Positions 55,294 to 64,000 of a DNA stretch of 64,000 nucleotides are shown here, one piece after another. Location: positions 186,001 to 250,000 of the forward strand of contig NZ_VAHO01000001.1 of NCBI RefSeq assembly GCF_005796225.1, in the 5' to 3' direction. This DNA comes from Pseudarthrobacter sp. NamE5. GTDB taxonomy: Bacteria; Actinomycetota; Actinomycetes; Actinomycetales; Micrococcaceae. Below the pieces are notes generated by a model that was given only the letters and a program-made list of their open reading frames with translations, searched no databases and was not told where the DNA came from. Position 1 is the stretch's first letter. Every line of letters starts with the position of its first letter. Both the position numbers and the translations under genes were made by a program.

Positions 55294-56238
55294 CTACTCC
55301 TCCAGATGCCCGTTCAGCTCAGCCCGAGTGGGCGGGTTTGCGCCAGGCCGGGAAACCGTCACCGCAGCAGCCCGTGCAGCGTGGGCGAGGAGCTCCCCCA
55401 AACCCTCGGCTGGAAGCTCGCGCAGGTCCTTGCGGTTTTGTGCCCCATCCAGGCCACGGTCCACCAAGCCTGAGAGCAGGGCTGCCATGAACGAATCTCC
55501 GGCGCCGACAGTATCCGCCACTTCAACCCTCGGCGCAGGCACCTTCGCTTCACCGGCCCGGCAGACTCCCCACGGCCCTTCTGCTCCGCGGGTAACCACC
55601 ACCATGGCCGGCCCCTCGTTGCCGCCCAGCTCCAGCCACCGCCGGGCAGCATCAAGGATGTCCACGTCAGGGTAGAGCCATGCCAGGTCCTCGTCGGAGG
55701 CCTTCACCACGTCGGACAGCGAGACGAACTTCTCCGCATGCCGCCGCGCATACGCAACGTCGGAGATGATGCTGGGCCGGCAGTTGGGGTCGAAGCTGAT
55801 GGTGGCGCGCGGGTGGGCATATTCGACGGCGGCGAGCACCTCGGTGGCGCCCGGTGCCAGCATGGTGGCGATGGAGCCGGTGTGCAGCAGGGTGGTGCCC
55901 TGCAGCATGAAGGCGAGCCTGTCGGCGATACCGGGAAGCTCCCAGGCGAGGTCGAAGGTGTAGGTGGCGGCGCCGTCGTCGTCAATCAGTGCGGTGGCCA
56001 CGCTGGTGGGAAGGTCGTCCGGGCCGATCGGAAGCATCACGGAACTGGCACGGAGGTGCGCGGCCACGGACTCGCCGTAGGCGTCCCGGCCGTAGCGTCC
56101 GATGAACTGCACCGGGTGGTCCAGGCGGGCCAGCCCCACCGCAACGTTCAGCGGGCTGCCGCCCACGTGGGCCTCGACGCCGGAAGCGCGCTGGACAACG
56201 TCAACAAGACCTTCGCCAATAACAGTGAGCATGGTCAT
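55294..56238 (-). CDS. PfkB-family carbohydrate kinase (fructokinase-like)
   Basis: A 314-aa sugar kinase. The N-terminal signature VGGSPLNVAVGLARLD lies near residue 26. The C-terminal catalytic block DTVGAGDSFMAALLSG (near residue 245) has the anion-hole glycine pair and base Asp. The length and motif set fit fructokinases, but ribokinase-like specificities cannot be excluded. No sugar transporter or hydrolase adjoins it. The last residues lie 22 nt from a repeat array. Confidence 0.85.
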   Translation of the reverse strand: MTMLTVIGEGLVDVVQRASGVEAHVGGSPLNVAVGLARLDHPVQFIGRYGRDAYGESVAAHLRASSVMLPIGPDDLPTSVATALIDDDGAATYTFDLAWELPGIADRLAFMLQGTTLLHTGSIATMLAPGATEVLAAVEYAHPRATISFDPNCRPSIISDVAYARRHAEKFVSLSDVVKASDEDLAWLYPDVDILDAARRWLELGGNEGPAMVVVTRGAEGPWGVCRAGEAKVPAPRVEVADTVGAGDSFMAALLSGLVDRGLDGAQNRKDLRELPAEGLGELLAHAARAAAVTVSRPGANPPTRAELNGHLEE

Positions 56239-56299
56239 ACTCTGCCAGAAGAGGCCCGGTCAGGCGGAGCCGTTGCGCTGTCGCGGGCACTGGATGACG

Positions 56300-56875
56300 C
56301 TAGTGCAGGGCGCGGTCAGGCTCTACCACGCGCCAGGCATGGAAGGGAACTGTCAAGCCAGCCCTGGTTGGAGCGCAGGTGAACGGACCCGCGTAAGCGT
56401 CAGCGGCAGGATGCAGCGGGATCAGGCGGACCAGTTGCAGCCTGCCGTCATCTGCCCTTGCCCGGATGGTGAGCGCATCGCCGGCACGACTGATCCGGAT
56501 GAGCACGCGGCTGCCCTTCCATCCGGGGACGGGGGCGACGGACCAGTCGGAGTGCCCGTTGGTGACTACGGCCCCAAGCTGGCATGCTCCGTCCGCGAAC
56601 TCGACGCCCGCCTTGACCCACTTGTCCGCAGCGAGTCGAACAAAGATTCCGGCCTGGTCAAACTGTTCCGAGAACTCCGCCGTAAACTCCACCTCCATGG
56701 CGGAGCCCTCGGGAAACGGGACCAGAAGTGCGTGCTCACTGTCGTGCACAAAGCCGTACGACGTGTGGCGCCACGCATCGCTGCCTTCCCGGGCCGTCAC
56801 CAGCAGGTCAGCGCCGAGTTCAACGGCAGAAACAGGGGGATGTGTCCAGGTGCCGCTCGACCAAGGGATGTCCAT
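56300..56875 (-). CDS. DUF1349 domain protein
   Basis: A 191-aa protein of the DUF1349 beta-sandwich family (concanavalin-like fold). It begins MDIPWSSGTWTHPP, close to the common start of the family, with AGIFVRLAADKWVKAGVEF in the core and PFHAWRVVEP at the end. ATG 56875 is preferred over ATG 56884 by homology. Such proteins are cytoplasmic, often next to sugar genes, and of unknown function; carbohydrate binding is suspected. Confidence 0.8.
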   Translation of the reverse strand: MDIPWSSGTWTHPPVSAVELGADLLVTAREGSDAWRHTSYGFVHDSEHALLVPFPEGSAMEVEFTAEFSEQFDQAGIFVRLAADKWVKAGVEFADGACQLGAVVTNGHSDWSVAPVPGWKGSRVLIRISRAGDALTIRARADDGRLQLVRLIPLHPAADAYAGPFTCAPTRAGLTVPFHAWRVVEPDRALH

Positions 56876-56924
56876 GGGCGCCATGCTACGACAGGGTGGG
56901 TCTGCGCCGTCGTGGGCACCGTTT

Positions 56925-57719
56925 TCAGGCCAGCAGTCCCAGCACCAGGTCGCGGCACTTCCGGTAGGCCTCGGCTCCAGGATCAATCAGGGCGAAGTGG
57001 TCACCCGGCACCATGACCAGCTGTGCGGGCACGGAACCACACCTGCTGGCGTCCACATAGGACGTGGACATGCTGAGCGGAACGTCTTCGTCTCCCTCCG
57101 CGTGAACCGCGTAGACGGGAACACCCAGAGGCAGCGCGGCCATGGGGTCCGCGTACCGGTACCTCCCCGGGAATTCCGACGACGGTCCGCCCAGCAGGTT
57201 GGCCACCGCACCGTTGCTGAGGTTGAGCCTTTCAGCTTCGCCCAGGTCCAGGACGCCCGACTGGCTGACCACCCCGGCAAGCCGAACGCCGCCGGCATTG
57301 GGTTCCAACTCACGGTGCTCCGCCTGCAGCCCCAGTCCGCCCAGCCGGTCCCGGCCGGCTGCCCAGACGGCGAGTTGCCCGCCTGCGGAATGTCCCAGTG
57401 CCACTACCCTGGTCAGGTCCAGTGCATGCAGGGGAGCAATCTCCCGCAGTTTGTCGATCCCCGCCAGGACGTCGGAAAAGGTATGGGGCCAGCCCCCGCC
57501 GTTTCCCGCGCGCCGGTACTCAAGGTTCCACGCCGCGACGCCGTGGGCAGCCAGGTCCGATGCCAGCGGCTCCCCCAGCTCCGCGCCGTACCGCGGGCGC
57601 CAGTAGCCCCCGTGGATGACCACTGCAACGCCCTGGTGCGTCCCGCCGTCGGGCAGTTCCGGCAGGAAAAGCTCGCCCCACTGGCTGGAATCTTCGCCGT
57701 ACTGATACCGGTGCCGCAT
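56925..57719 (-). CDS. Alpha/beta hydrolase, kynurenine formamidase-like
   Basis: A 264-aa serine hydrolase. HGGYWR near residue 36 forms the oxyanion hole and is typical of formamidase/BD-FAE members. The nucleophile Ser is in LGHSAGGQ (near residue 110), the acid Asp probably in EGDEDVP (near residue 210), and the catalytic His in VPGDHFALI (near residue 241). Arylformamidase activity is possible but no tryptophan-degradation genes are near. It is cytoplasmic. Gene order gives no further clue. Confidence 0.85.
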   Translation of the reverse strand: MRHRYQYGEDSSQWGELFLPELPDGGTHQGVAVVIHGGYWRPRYGAELGEPLASDLAAHGVAAWNLEYRRAGNGGGWPHTFSDVLAGIDKLREIAPLHALDLTRVVALGHSAGGQLAVWAAGRDRLGGLGLQAEHRELEPNAGGVRLAGVVSQSGVLDLGEAERLNLSNGAVANLLGGPSSEFPGRYRYADPMAALPLGVPVYAVHAEGDEDVPLSMSTSYVDASRCGSVPAQLVMVPGDHFALIDPGAEAYRKCRDLVLGLLA

Positions 57720-57772
57720 GTGCCGAGACTACAGCGACCAGGCAAGCCACGTCCTTGCCGGACAGCCGGCAG

Positions 57773-59155
57773 CTAGGCGGCTTCGAGTTCCAGGTCAGGC
57801 GTTGGCCGGCGGAACCCGCGCGTCAGGACGGCCAGGTACACGAGCCCAAGCGCCGCCCAGGAGAGGCCAAGCGAGAAGGACAATCCGCTCAGGCTCGTCC
57901 AAAGCCAAACTGTCAGGATAAGGCCGGCGCCGGGCAGCAGAAGGTTGTTGACCACGCCCTTGGGCCCTCGCTGGTTCTCATCGATGAAGTGATGCTTGAT
58001 GACGGATACGTTGACCACCGAGAAGGCAACGAGGGCGCCGAAGCTGATGAGCGAAGTGACGGTTGTCAGGTCAAGGACCAGGGCAAGCAGCGCCACCGCT
58101 GAAGTCAGGATGATCGGCACCGCCGGGGTGCCAAGCCGGGGGTGGAGCCGCCCCAGGACCGCGGGAAGGACCCGGCCTCGGCCCATGGAATGGATGATGC
58201 GCGACACAGAGGCTTGGGAGGTCAGGGCGGAGCCGAGGCTTCCTGCGATATAGGCGGCGGTAAAGAATGCGACAAGGAGGTTCCCGCCTGCGGCGCCGAC
58301 GACCTCGATCGCGGCGGAATCCGGGCTGGCGAAAGTCCCCACCGGCAGCAGCTGGTGGCTTATGTAGGCGAGTGCCAGGAAAATGAGGCCGGCAAGGACA
58401 GTGGTGAGCATGATGGCCTTGGGAATGGTCCGCCTCGGGTCTTTCGCCTCCTCCGCGAAGGTGGAAACGGCGTCGAAACCGAGGTAGGACAGGCAGAGGA
58501 TGGCAGCGCCGGCCATGATCGGAGGTAAGCCTTCGGCGCCATCTGCTCCCCTGAAGGGAGCCAGGAGATCCACAGCGCCCGAGCCGCTGATCGATACGCA
58601 GGCGAGGACGACGAACAGCACGATGAACAAACCCTGGAGTCCCACCACCACATAATTCGCCCTGGCTACGGCCGTGATGCCGACGAGGTTCAGCACAGTC
58701 ACTGCCACGATGGAAACGACAATGAACAGCCATGCAGGAACGGCCGGGAATGCCGCGTTGAGGTAGATGCCAATCAGCAGATAATTGATCATCGGCAGGA
58801 GCAGATAGTCGAGCAGCAACGACCAGCCCGCCAGGAAGCCGAAACCGGCGCCGAACGAACGTGTCGCGTAGGTATAGGCCGAGCCTCCAAACGGGAACGC
58901 CTTGGCCATCCGCCCATAGGACCGGGCAGTGAAGAGCATGACGACCAGGGCGGCGGCGTAGGCTGCCGAGAGCCGGCCGCCGGTGAGTTCAACCACAATC
59001 CCGTAGGTGCTGAAGATGGTGAGGGGCACCATGTAGACGAGGCCCAGCAGGACCAGTGACGGAACCCCCAGGACTCGGCGCCAGCCGCTGCCAGCAGCTT
59101 CAGGACTTTGGCGGTTTCCCTCAAGCGGGGCTCGGGTGTCAGATGCGGAGCTCAT
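57773..59155 (-). CDS. APC-family permease (PuuP/YeeF-like)
   Basis: A 460-aa transporter with 12 predicted helices. It contains TYGIVVELTGGRLSAAY, AFPFGGSAYTYATRSFG, the conserved SYLGFDAVSTFAEEAKDPRRTIPKA segment (near residue 205), and a Pro-rich C-terminus. It resembles putrescine/amino acid importers. The start ATG 59155 has AGGA upstream. A perfect 8-bp-armed inverted repeat lies in its promoter region. No polyamine genes adjoin it, so the substrate stays open. Confidence 0.83.
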   Translation of the reverse strand: MSSASDTRAPLEGNRQSPEAAGSGWRRVLGVPSLVLLGLVYMVPLTIFSTYGIVVELTGGRLSAAYAAALVVMLFTARSYGRMAKAFPFGGSAYTYATRSFGAGFGFLAGWSLLLDYLLLPMINYLLIGIYLNAAFPAVPAWLFIVVSIVAVTVLNLVGITAVARANYVVVGLQGLFIVLFVVLACVSISGSGAVDLLAPFRGADGAEGLPPIMAGAAILCLSYLGFDAVSTFAEEAKDPRRTIPKAIMLTTVLAGLIFLALAYISHQLLPVGTFASPDSAAIEVVGAAGGNLLVAFFTAAYIAGSLGSALTSQASVSRIIHSMGRGRVLPAVLGRLHPRLGTPAVPIILTSAVALLALVLDLTTVTSLISFGALVAFSVVNVSVIKHHFIDENQRGPKGVVNNLLLPGAGLILTVWLWTSLSGLSFSLGLSWAALGLVYLAVLTRGFRRPTPDLELEAA

Positions 59156-59305
59156 GGTGGTTCCTAGGAGTTCGGGCCTCCGGTGCGGGGGCGGCACAGG
59201 CAGGTGAAACGGATTGGTGACGGTGGCGAAAAGGCGGCCACGCCGTTGTTGGCCGCTCCCTTGCTGATGGCCCGATGCTTGCTTAGGCCCAACCGCCGGT
59301 TCCGA

Positions 59306-59326
59306 TAAATGAATGGGGTTCATTTA
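59306..59326. promoter_or_regulatory. Inverted repeat upstream of APC permease (candidate operator)
   Basis: TAAATGAA-TGGGG-TTCATTTA: 8-bp perfect arms, 5-nt spacer, AT-rich in a GC-rich context, 150 nt before the permease start. On the minus strand TTTACT and TTTATC flank it with a 16-nt spacing, so it may overlap the promoter. Confidence 0.55.
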
Positions 59327-59383
59327 GTAAAGCAGTGACGGCGCTCACGGTCAAGGGCCGTTGTTGTGTTACGCCGGGCAGCA

Positions 59384-59418
59384 AAAAGCCCCGGCTGCGT
59401 GCAGCAGCCGGGGCTTTT
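59384..59418. terminator. Rho-independent terminator of the adenylation-acyltransferase gene
   Basis: A perfect 15-bp stem (AAAAGCCCCGGCTGC and complement), GTGCA loop, and a U-run on the minus strand, 11 nt after the stop at 59430. Likely works in both directions. Confidence 0.85.
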
Positions 59419-59429
59419 GGTACAGGAAT

Positions 59430-62033
59430 TCAGCTGGCGTTGCGGACCCCGGAAGAGCCAGGGGTTCGCCGCAAAACCGCTTCCCGCCTGGCCCACGCAG
59501 CCGCAGCAGCCCCGGGCAGCCACCGGCACAAAGCCCAGTAACCGACACCGAGCACCAGCGAACCCGCCACCGCCAGGAGCGGATTGATCGGCAGCAGGAC
59601 CGGGTAAATCAGCCAGTGCGTCAGGTAGATGTACAGCGACGCCGCGGCAAGCCAGCCTGTGACCTTGCGCAGGACGGCGGGCACGGGCAGCGCCGGCACC
59701 CAGACCAGCAGCAGGATGCCCGCGGCCACGGTGGTCTCCCGCACGGTGCTGTTGAAGAAACCGGGCAGGGTCAGCAGGGTGATGGCGGAAACGGTCAACC
59801 GGTGCACGTTGGTGCGGGCGCGGGCTAGCGCCCAGCCCAGCGCGAAGATCCAGAACACCGGCGGAGGCTTGGGCAGGCCGGGGTCCACGATGTCGTAACG
59901 GGCCAGCAGGGCGATGGCTACCAGGCCCAGGGCGAAGGCGAACGGCGCACGGCGCTCCCACCGGTCAACCCACGGCACGGCCATGAACGCTGCCATGGCC
60001 AGCAGGATGTACACCAGCAGTTCCACGAACCAGAAGTGCCACTGGGTGGTCACCTCCTGCGGCCCCACCATGGCATTGAGCAGGAAGATGTTGGCAAGCG
60101 TGTAATGGTCCGTGAGCAGGTAGGCCAGGGCAATGAACGCCACCGACGGCACTACGATCCGGGCTGCGCCGCGAAGCTGGCGGCGCAGCCTGGGGCGACG
60201 CGCTTCTGCAAGCTGGAACCGGGCGAAGTTGTAGCCCGCCACCGCGAAAAGCAGGTGGGCGGTCTGGAACATGAACAGCTCAACGTGGGTGGCCACAATG
60301 CACACGATGGCCGCTGCACGCACCACGATCGAGGTCTCCAGGAAGGAGACGAACCGGCGCTGCTTCGGCTTCCGGCGGCGTTCCAGTTCCTGCACCGGAA
60401 TGAGGTGCCAGTCCGGCGGCAGCTGCCCCAGGACCTGTTCCAGCCGCACGGACACCGCCACGTAGGACAAAGAATCCCCGTCCAGGGAGACGAACGTGTC
60501 ATCGTCAGCAACGGAGGAACATTCCAGGGCATCCATGAAGATGCGCCGGATGTCTGTGTCCGCGGCAGCGCGGCCGGCAGGAGCGGGGCCGTCGGCAGTA
60601 TCCGCGGGCGCAGCCGGGCCGGCACGCCCGGCGGCGGGGGCGGCAGCGGAAGCGTCCGTTACGGCGAGCAGAAGCACTGCGGGATAGTCCACCTTGCCGG
60701 TGGCCAGGCGCGGCAGGGCCTCCACCGTGTGGATTACGACGGCGGCGCGGGGCAGCCCAATCATGCCGGCGAGGGCTTTGGCGAGCATTCCGCCGTCGTG
60801 GTCGCCTTCAACGGCGACCACCAGCCCGTCGTCGGATCCTGCCGCGGCGGCGGTGATGCCCATCTCGGCGAGGATCTTCTCCACCTGCCCGAGGTCCACG
60901 CGCAGACCCACGATCTTCACGAACCTGCTGCGCCGGCCCACCACCTGGTACAGCCCGTTGGCACGCTGCCGGGCGAGATCGCCGGTGCGCAGTTCGTGGA
61001 CTTCCCGGCCCAGCGCCAGGTCCGCCGGCTGCTCCGCGTAGCCCAGCATGACGTTGGGGCCGGTGTACACCAGTTCGCCGTCCGCCAGGTCCTCCACGGG
61101 TTCAATCCGGAACATCCCGCCCGGCACCGGCACGCCGATGCTTTCCGGGTGGTCCACGGCGAGGTCCGGCGGCAGGTAGGCCATCCGGGCAGTGGCCTCG
61201 GTTGCCCCGTACATGACGAAGAAGTCCCAGCCGCGGCGCTGACCCGTTTCCGCCCAGGAGCGTACCTTTTCCGGCGCAAGCCGCCCGCCGGCCTGGGTGA
61301 CATAGCGCAGGTGCGGCAGGTCCTTGCCGGCGAAACCCACCCGCTCCAGGAGGTCGAACGTGTAAGGCACGGCCGCGAAGGAAGTGGCCCGGCGTTCCTG
61401 GAAGAGGTCCCAGAAGCAGGGGTCCACCACCGAAAGGTCGGTGAGCACCAATCCTGCCCCCCGGGCCAGGTGGCTGTTGATGACGGACAGGCCGTAGCAG
61501 TAGTGCAGCGGGAGCGTGGTGGCGGCCCGGTCTTCGGGTCCGATGTGCAGGTATTCGGCTATCGCCTCGGCGTTGGCCGTGAGGTTGGCCTGCGAGAGCC
61601 GGACCAGTTTCGGGGAGCCGGTGGAACCCGAGGTGCTCAGCAGCAGCGCCAGTTCGGGATGCAGTTCGTGCCTGGTCCCACGGCGGCGCTCCTCCAGCAG
61701 CGGGGTCCCGCCGCCGTCGCCCGGGCGCAGGAGCACGTCCGGGTCGTAGGCGTCCAGCAGGGATGCCAGGGCGTCGGGCTTGTCCGCCGGTGCCAGCAGC
61801 AGGGGATGCCCCGCCGAGAGCGCCGCAAGGTAGCCCACCAGCGAGTCCAGGTCATTGCGCGCGGCCAGCACCACCAGCCGGCGCTCCGTGCCGAGCCGTG
61901 CGGCGACGTGGTCCACGAGGGAGGCAAGTTCCCGGTAGGAGAGGACGCCGTCGGGGGTGTAGACCGCGGGGCGGTCTCCGTGGCGGGCCAGGTCCGCGAA
62001 CGCGACGCGGGCCAGCCCGGGCTGCGCGGTCAA
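59430..62033 (-). CDS. Adenylation domain - carrier protein - membrane acyltransferase fusion
   Basis: An 867-aa three-part enzyme. Residues about 1-480 are an ANL adenylation domain with STSGSTGSPK (near 133), YGATEATARM (near 275), RTGDLA, KIVGLRVDLG and LATGKVDY. Residues about 490-560 are a carrier protein with LDGDSLSY; the phosphopantetheine Ser is near 521. Residues about 570-835 are an acyltransferase-3/OafA-like domain with roughly 9-10 helices. It should activate a carboxylic acid, hold it on the carrier arm and transfer it across or at the membrane, in one polypeptide, comparable in logic to the DltABC route for D-Ala. The acid and acceptor are unknown. The GTG/ATG at 62033 fits the domain start. 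Confidence 0.85.
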   Translation of the reverse strand: MTAQPGLARVAFADLARHGDRPAVYTPDGVLSYRELASLVDHVAARLGTERRLVVLAARNDLDSLVGYLAALSAGHPLLLAPADKPDALASLLDAYDPDVLLRPGDGGGTPLLEERRRGTRHELHPELALLLSTSGSTGSPKLVRLSQANLTANAEAIAEYLHIGPEDRAATTLPLHYCYGLSVINSHLARGAGLVLTDLSVVDPCFWDLFQERRATSFAAVPYTFDLLERVGFAGKDLPHLRYVTQAGGRLAPEKVRSWAETGQRRGWDFFVMYGATEATARMAYLPPDLAVDHPESIGVPVPGGMFRIEPVEDLADGELVYTGPNVMLGYAEQPADLALGREVHELRTGDLARQRANGLYQVVGRRSRFVKIVGLRVDLGQVEKILAEMGITAAAAGSDDGLVVAVEGDHDGGMLAKALAGMIGLPRAAVVIHTVEALPRLATGKVDYPAVLLLAVTDASAAAPAAGRAGPAAPADTADGPAPAGRAAADTDIRRIFMDALECSSVADDDTFVSLDGDSLSYVAVSVRLEQVLGQLPPDWHLIPVQELERRRKPKQRRFVSFLETSIVVRAAAIVCIVATHVELFMFQTAHLLFAVAGYNFARFQLAEARRPRLRRQLRGAARIVVPSVAFIALAYLLTDHYTLANIFLLNAMVGPQEVTTQWHFWFVELLVYILLAMAAFMAVPWVDRWERRAPFAFALGLVAIALLARYDIVDPGLPKPPPVFWIFALGWALARARTNVHRLTVSAITLLTLPGFFNSTVRETTVAAGILLLVWVPALPVPAVLRKVTGWLAAASLYIYLTHWLIYPVLLPINPLLAVAGSLVLGVGYWALCRWLPGAAAAAWARREAVLRRTPGSSGVRNAS

Positions 62034-62069
62034 AGCGCCACCAGGGTGGGAAGGATAAGCATGGGGTGC

Positions 62070-63223
<1,154 letters not shown>

Positions 63224-63227
<4 letters not shown>

Positions 63228-64000
63228 GCCGGGACCTTTCCAGAGGTTTCAACACTTCGGGCCTGCCGGACCAGGACCAGGACGGGGAGGATGGCCGCTG
63301 CCACGATCACCAGCGCAGGCAGCGACGCCTTCTCCCAGAAGTTCTCGCGTGCCAGCTCATAGACCCACACGGACGCCGTCGTAAACCCGAAGGGCCGCAG
63401 CAGCAGCACGATGGGCAGCTCCTTGACGGCGTCGATCGCCACCAGCATCAGGGCCACCGCGATCCCGGACCTGGCCAGGGGTACGTGCACCCGTGCGAGG
63501 ATCCGGCGGGGCGCGGCGCCCAGGCTCAGGGCGGAGAAGGTTAGGGTCATCGGAATTTTCGCGAAGCTGGAGTCCACTGCCTGGTAGGCCGGCGCCAGGA
63601 ACCGGATGACGTAGGCGTACAGAATGCCGAGCACCGAACCGGTGATGAGCAGTCCGGTGCCGCCGGGAACACCTGCCGCTTCCAAGGCGTCATCCAGGGC
63701 AGCAAAGGAGATCAGCACGCCGATGCCCACCACGGCACCCGGCACGGCGTAACCGAACGTGGTCAGTTGTGCCGCAGAGGACACGAACCTTCCCCCGCTC
63801 AGCCGGACTCCGTGTCCCACCGCCACGGCGATGAGCACGCAGGCAGCGGCGGTGACTGCCGCCACCAGGAGCGTGTTGACGATGTACTCGCCAAAGCGGG
63901 GGTCGGCGAGGAACCCGGGGTTCCTGGCAGCTCCCCCGGCCGCCCATGCCAGCAGCTGGATTACGGGAATAAGGAAGCCCGTGCTGACAGCCGCCGCACA
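63224..64000 (-). CDS. ABC transporter permease (Fe3+/thiamine type), 5' end outside window
   Basis: The C-terminal 258 codons of a permease; the frame stays open to the window edge, so the start lies beyond 64000. It has about six helices and the EAA-like loop SFAKIPMTLTFSALSLGAAPRRILARVHVPLA that contacts the ATPase. The pattern of two permease halves fits FbpB/ThiP. It is the gene before the ATPase in the same operon (overlap ATGA). A GTG at 63865 in frame is an internal codon, not a start. Confidence 0.85.

Overview
The window is from a high-GC actinobacterium, most likely Arthrobacter or a close relative (Pseudarthrobacter, Paenarthrobacter). The evidence is GC-rich codon use with many GTG starts, a mycothiol-dependent formaldehyde dehydrogenase, a dimethylglycine oxidase very like the Arthrobacter globiformis enzyme, an actinobacterial LexA box and DUF222/DUF559 genes. 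I saw no tRNA, rRNA, CRISPR array, phage or transposase gene.

Layout. (1) 1-16.4 kb is an accessory stress/housekeeping stretch: SGNH hydrolase, GAF-ANTAR protein, glycosyltransferase, two short-chain dehydrogenases, glycerate kinase, several small hydrophilic proteins, a sensor kinase followed by GGDEF-EAL and EAL proteins, and a glycerophosphodiesterase. (2) 17.4-21.8 kb is a formaldehyde-to-CO2 module: mscR, a metallo-hydrolase and a formate-dehydrogenase-like molybdoenzyme. (3) 23.2-31.5 kb is a leftward operon gbcA-gbcB-BCCT transporter-purU-dimethylglycine oxidase, with a divergent LysR regulator. (4) 32.7-35.4 kb holds an IclR regulator, the fused remains of a LuxR-type gene and a hexulose-6-phosphate synthase gene, and a GntR regulator. 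(5) 35.5-44.3 kb is the rightward operon glyA-soxBDAG-sdaA-purU. (6) 44.4-47.6 kb holds an AbiEi/DUF559-like endonuclease gene flanked by inverted 32-bp repeat arrays, then SOS-boxed umuDC. (7) 47.6-53.6 kb is the leftward choline unit betA, betaine-aldehyde dehydrogenase and an amino acid/choline permease, with a TetR (BetI-like) gene upstream. (8) 53.7-64 kb is mixed: orphan ABC binding protein, sugar kinase, DUF1349 protein, alpha/beta hydrolase, permease, a large adenylation-carrier-acyltransferase fusion and an Fe3+-type ABC transporter cut by the window edge.

How the genes work together. Sections 2, 3, 5 and 7 form one pathway: choline to betaine aldehyde to glycine betaine (section 7), to dimethylglycine and sarcosine (section 3), to glycine, serine and pyruvate plus ammonia (section 5). 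The methyl groups leave as free formaldehyde, oxidised through mycothiol and formate to CO2 (section 2), or as methylene-THF, drained by two PurU paralogues. At least four regulators of different families sit at the operon heads, and candidate operators are visible.

The most unusual signal is a family of intergenic repeats with an exact 32-bp period (core CTCTCTCAC), present at four places. The arrays are arranged head to head, and two of them flank the endonuclease gene. The second is a clean deletion junction that destroyed a formaldehyde-fixing hexulose-phosphate synthase gene inside this C1 region.
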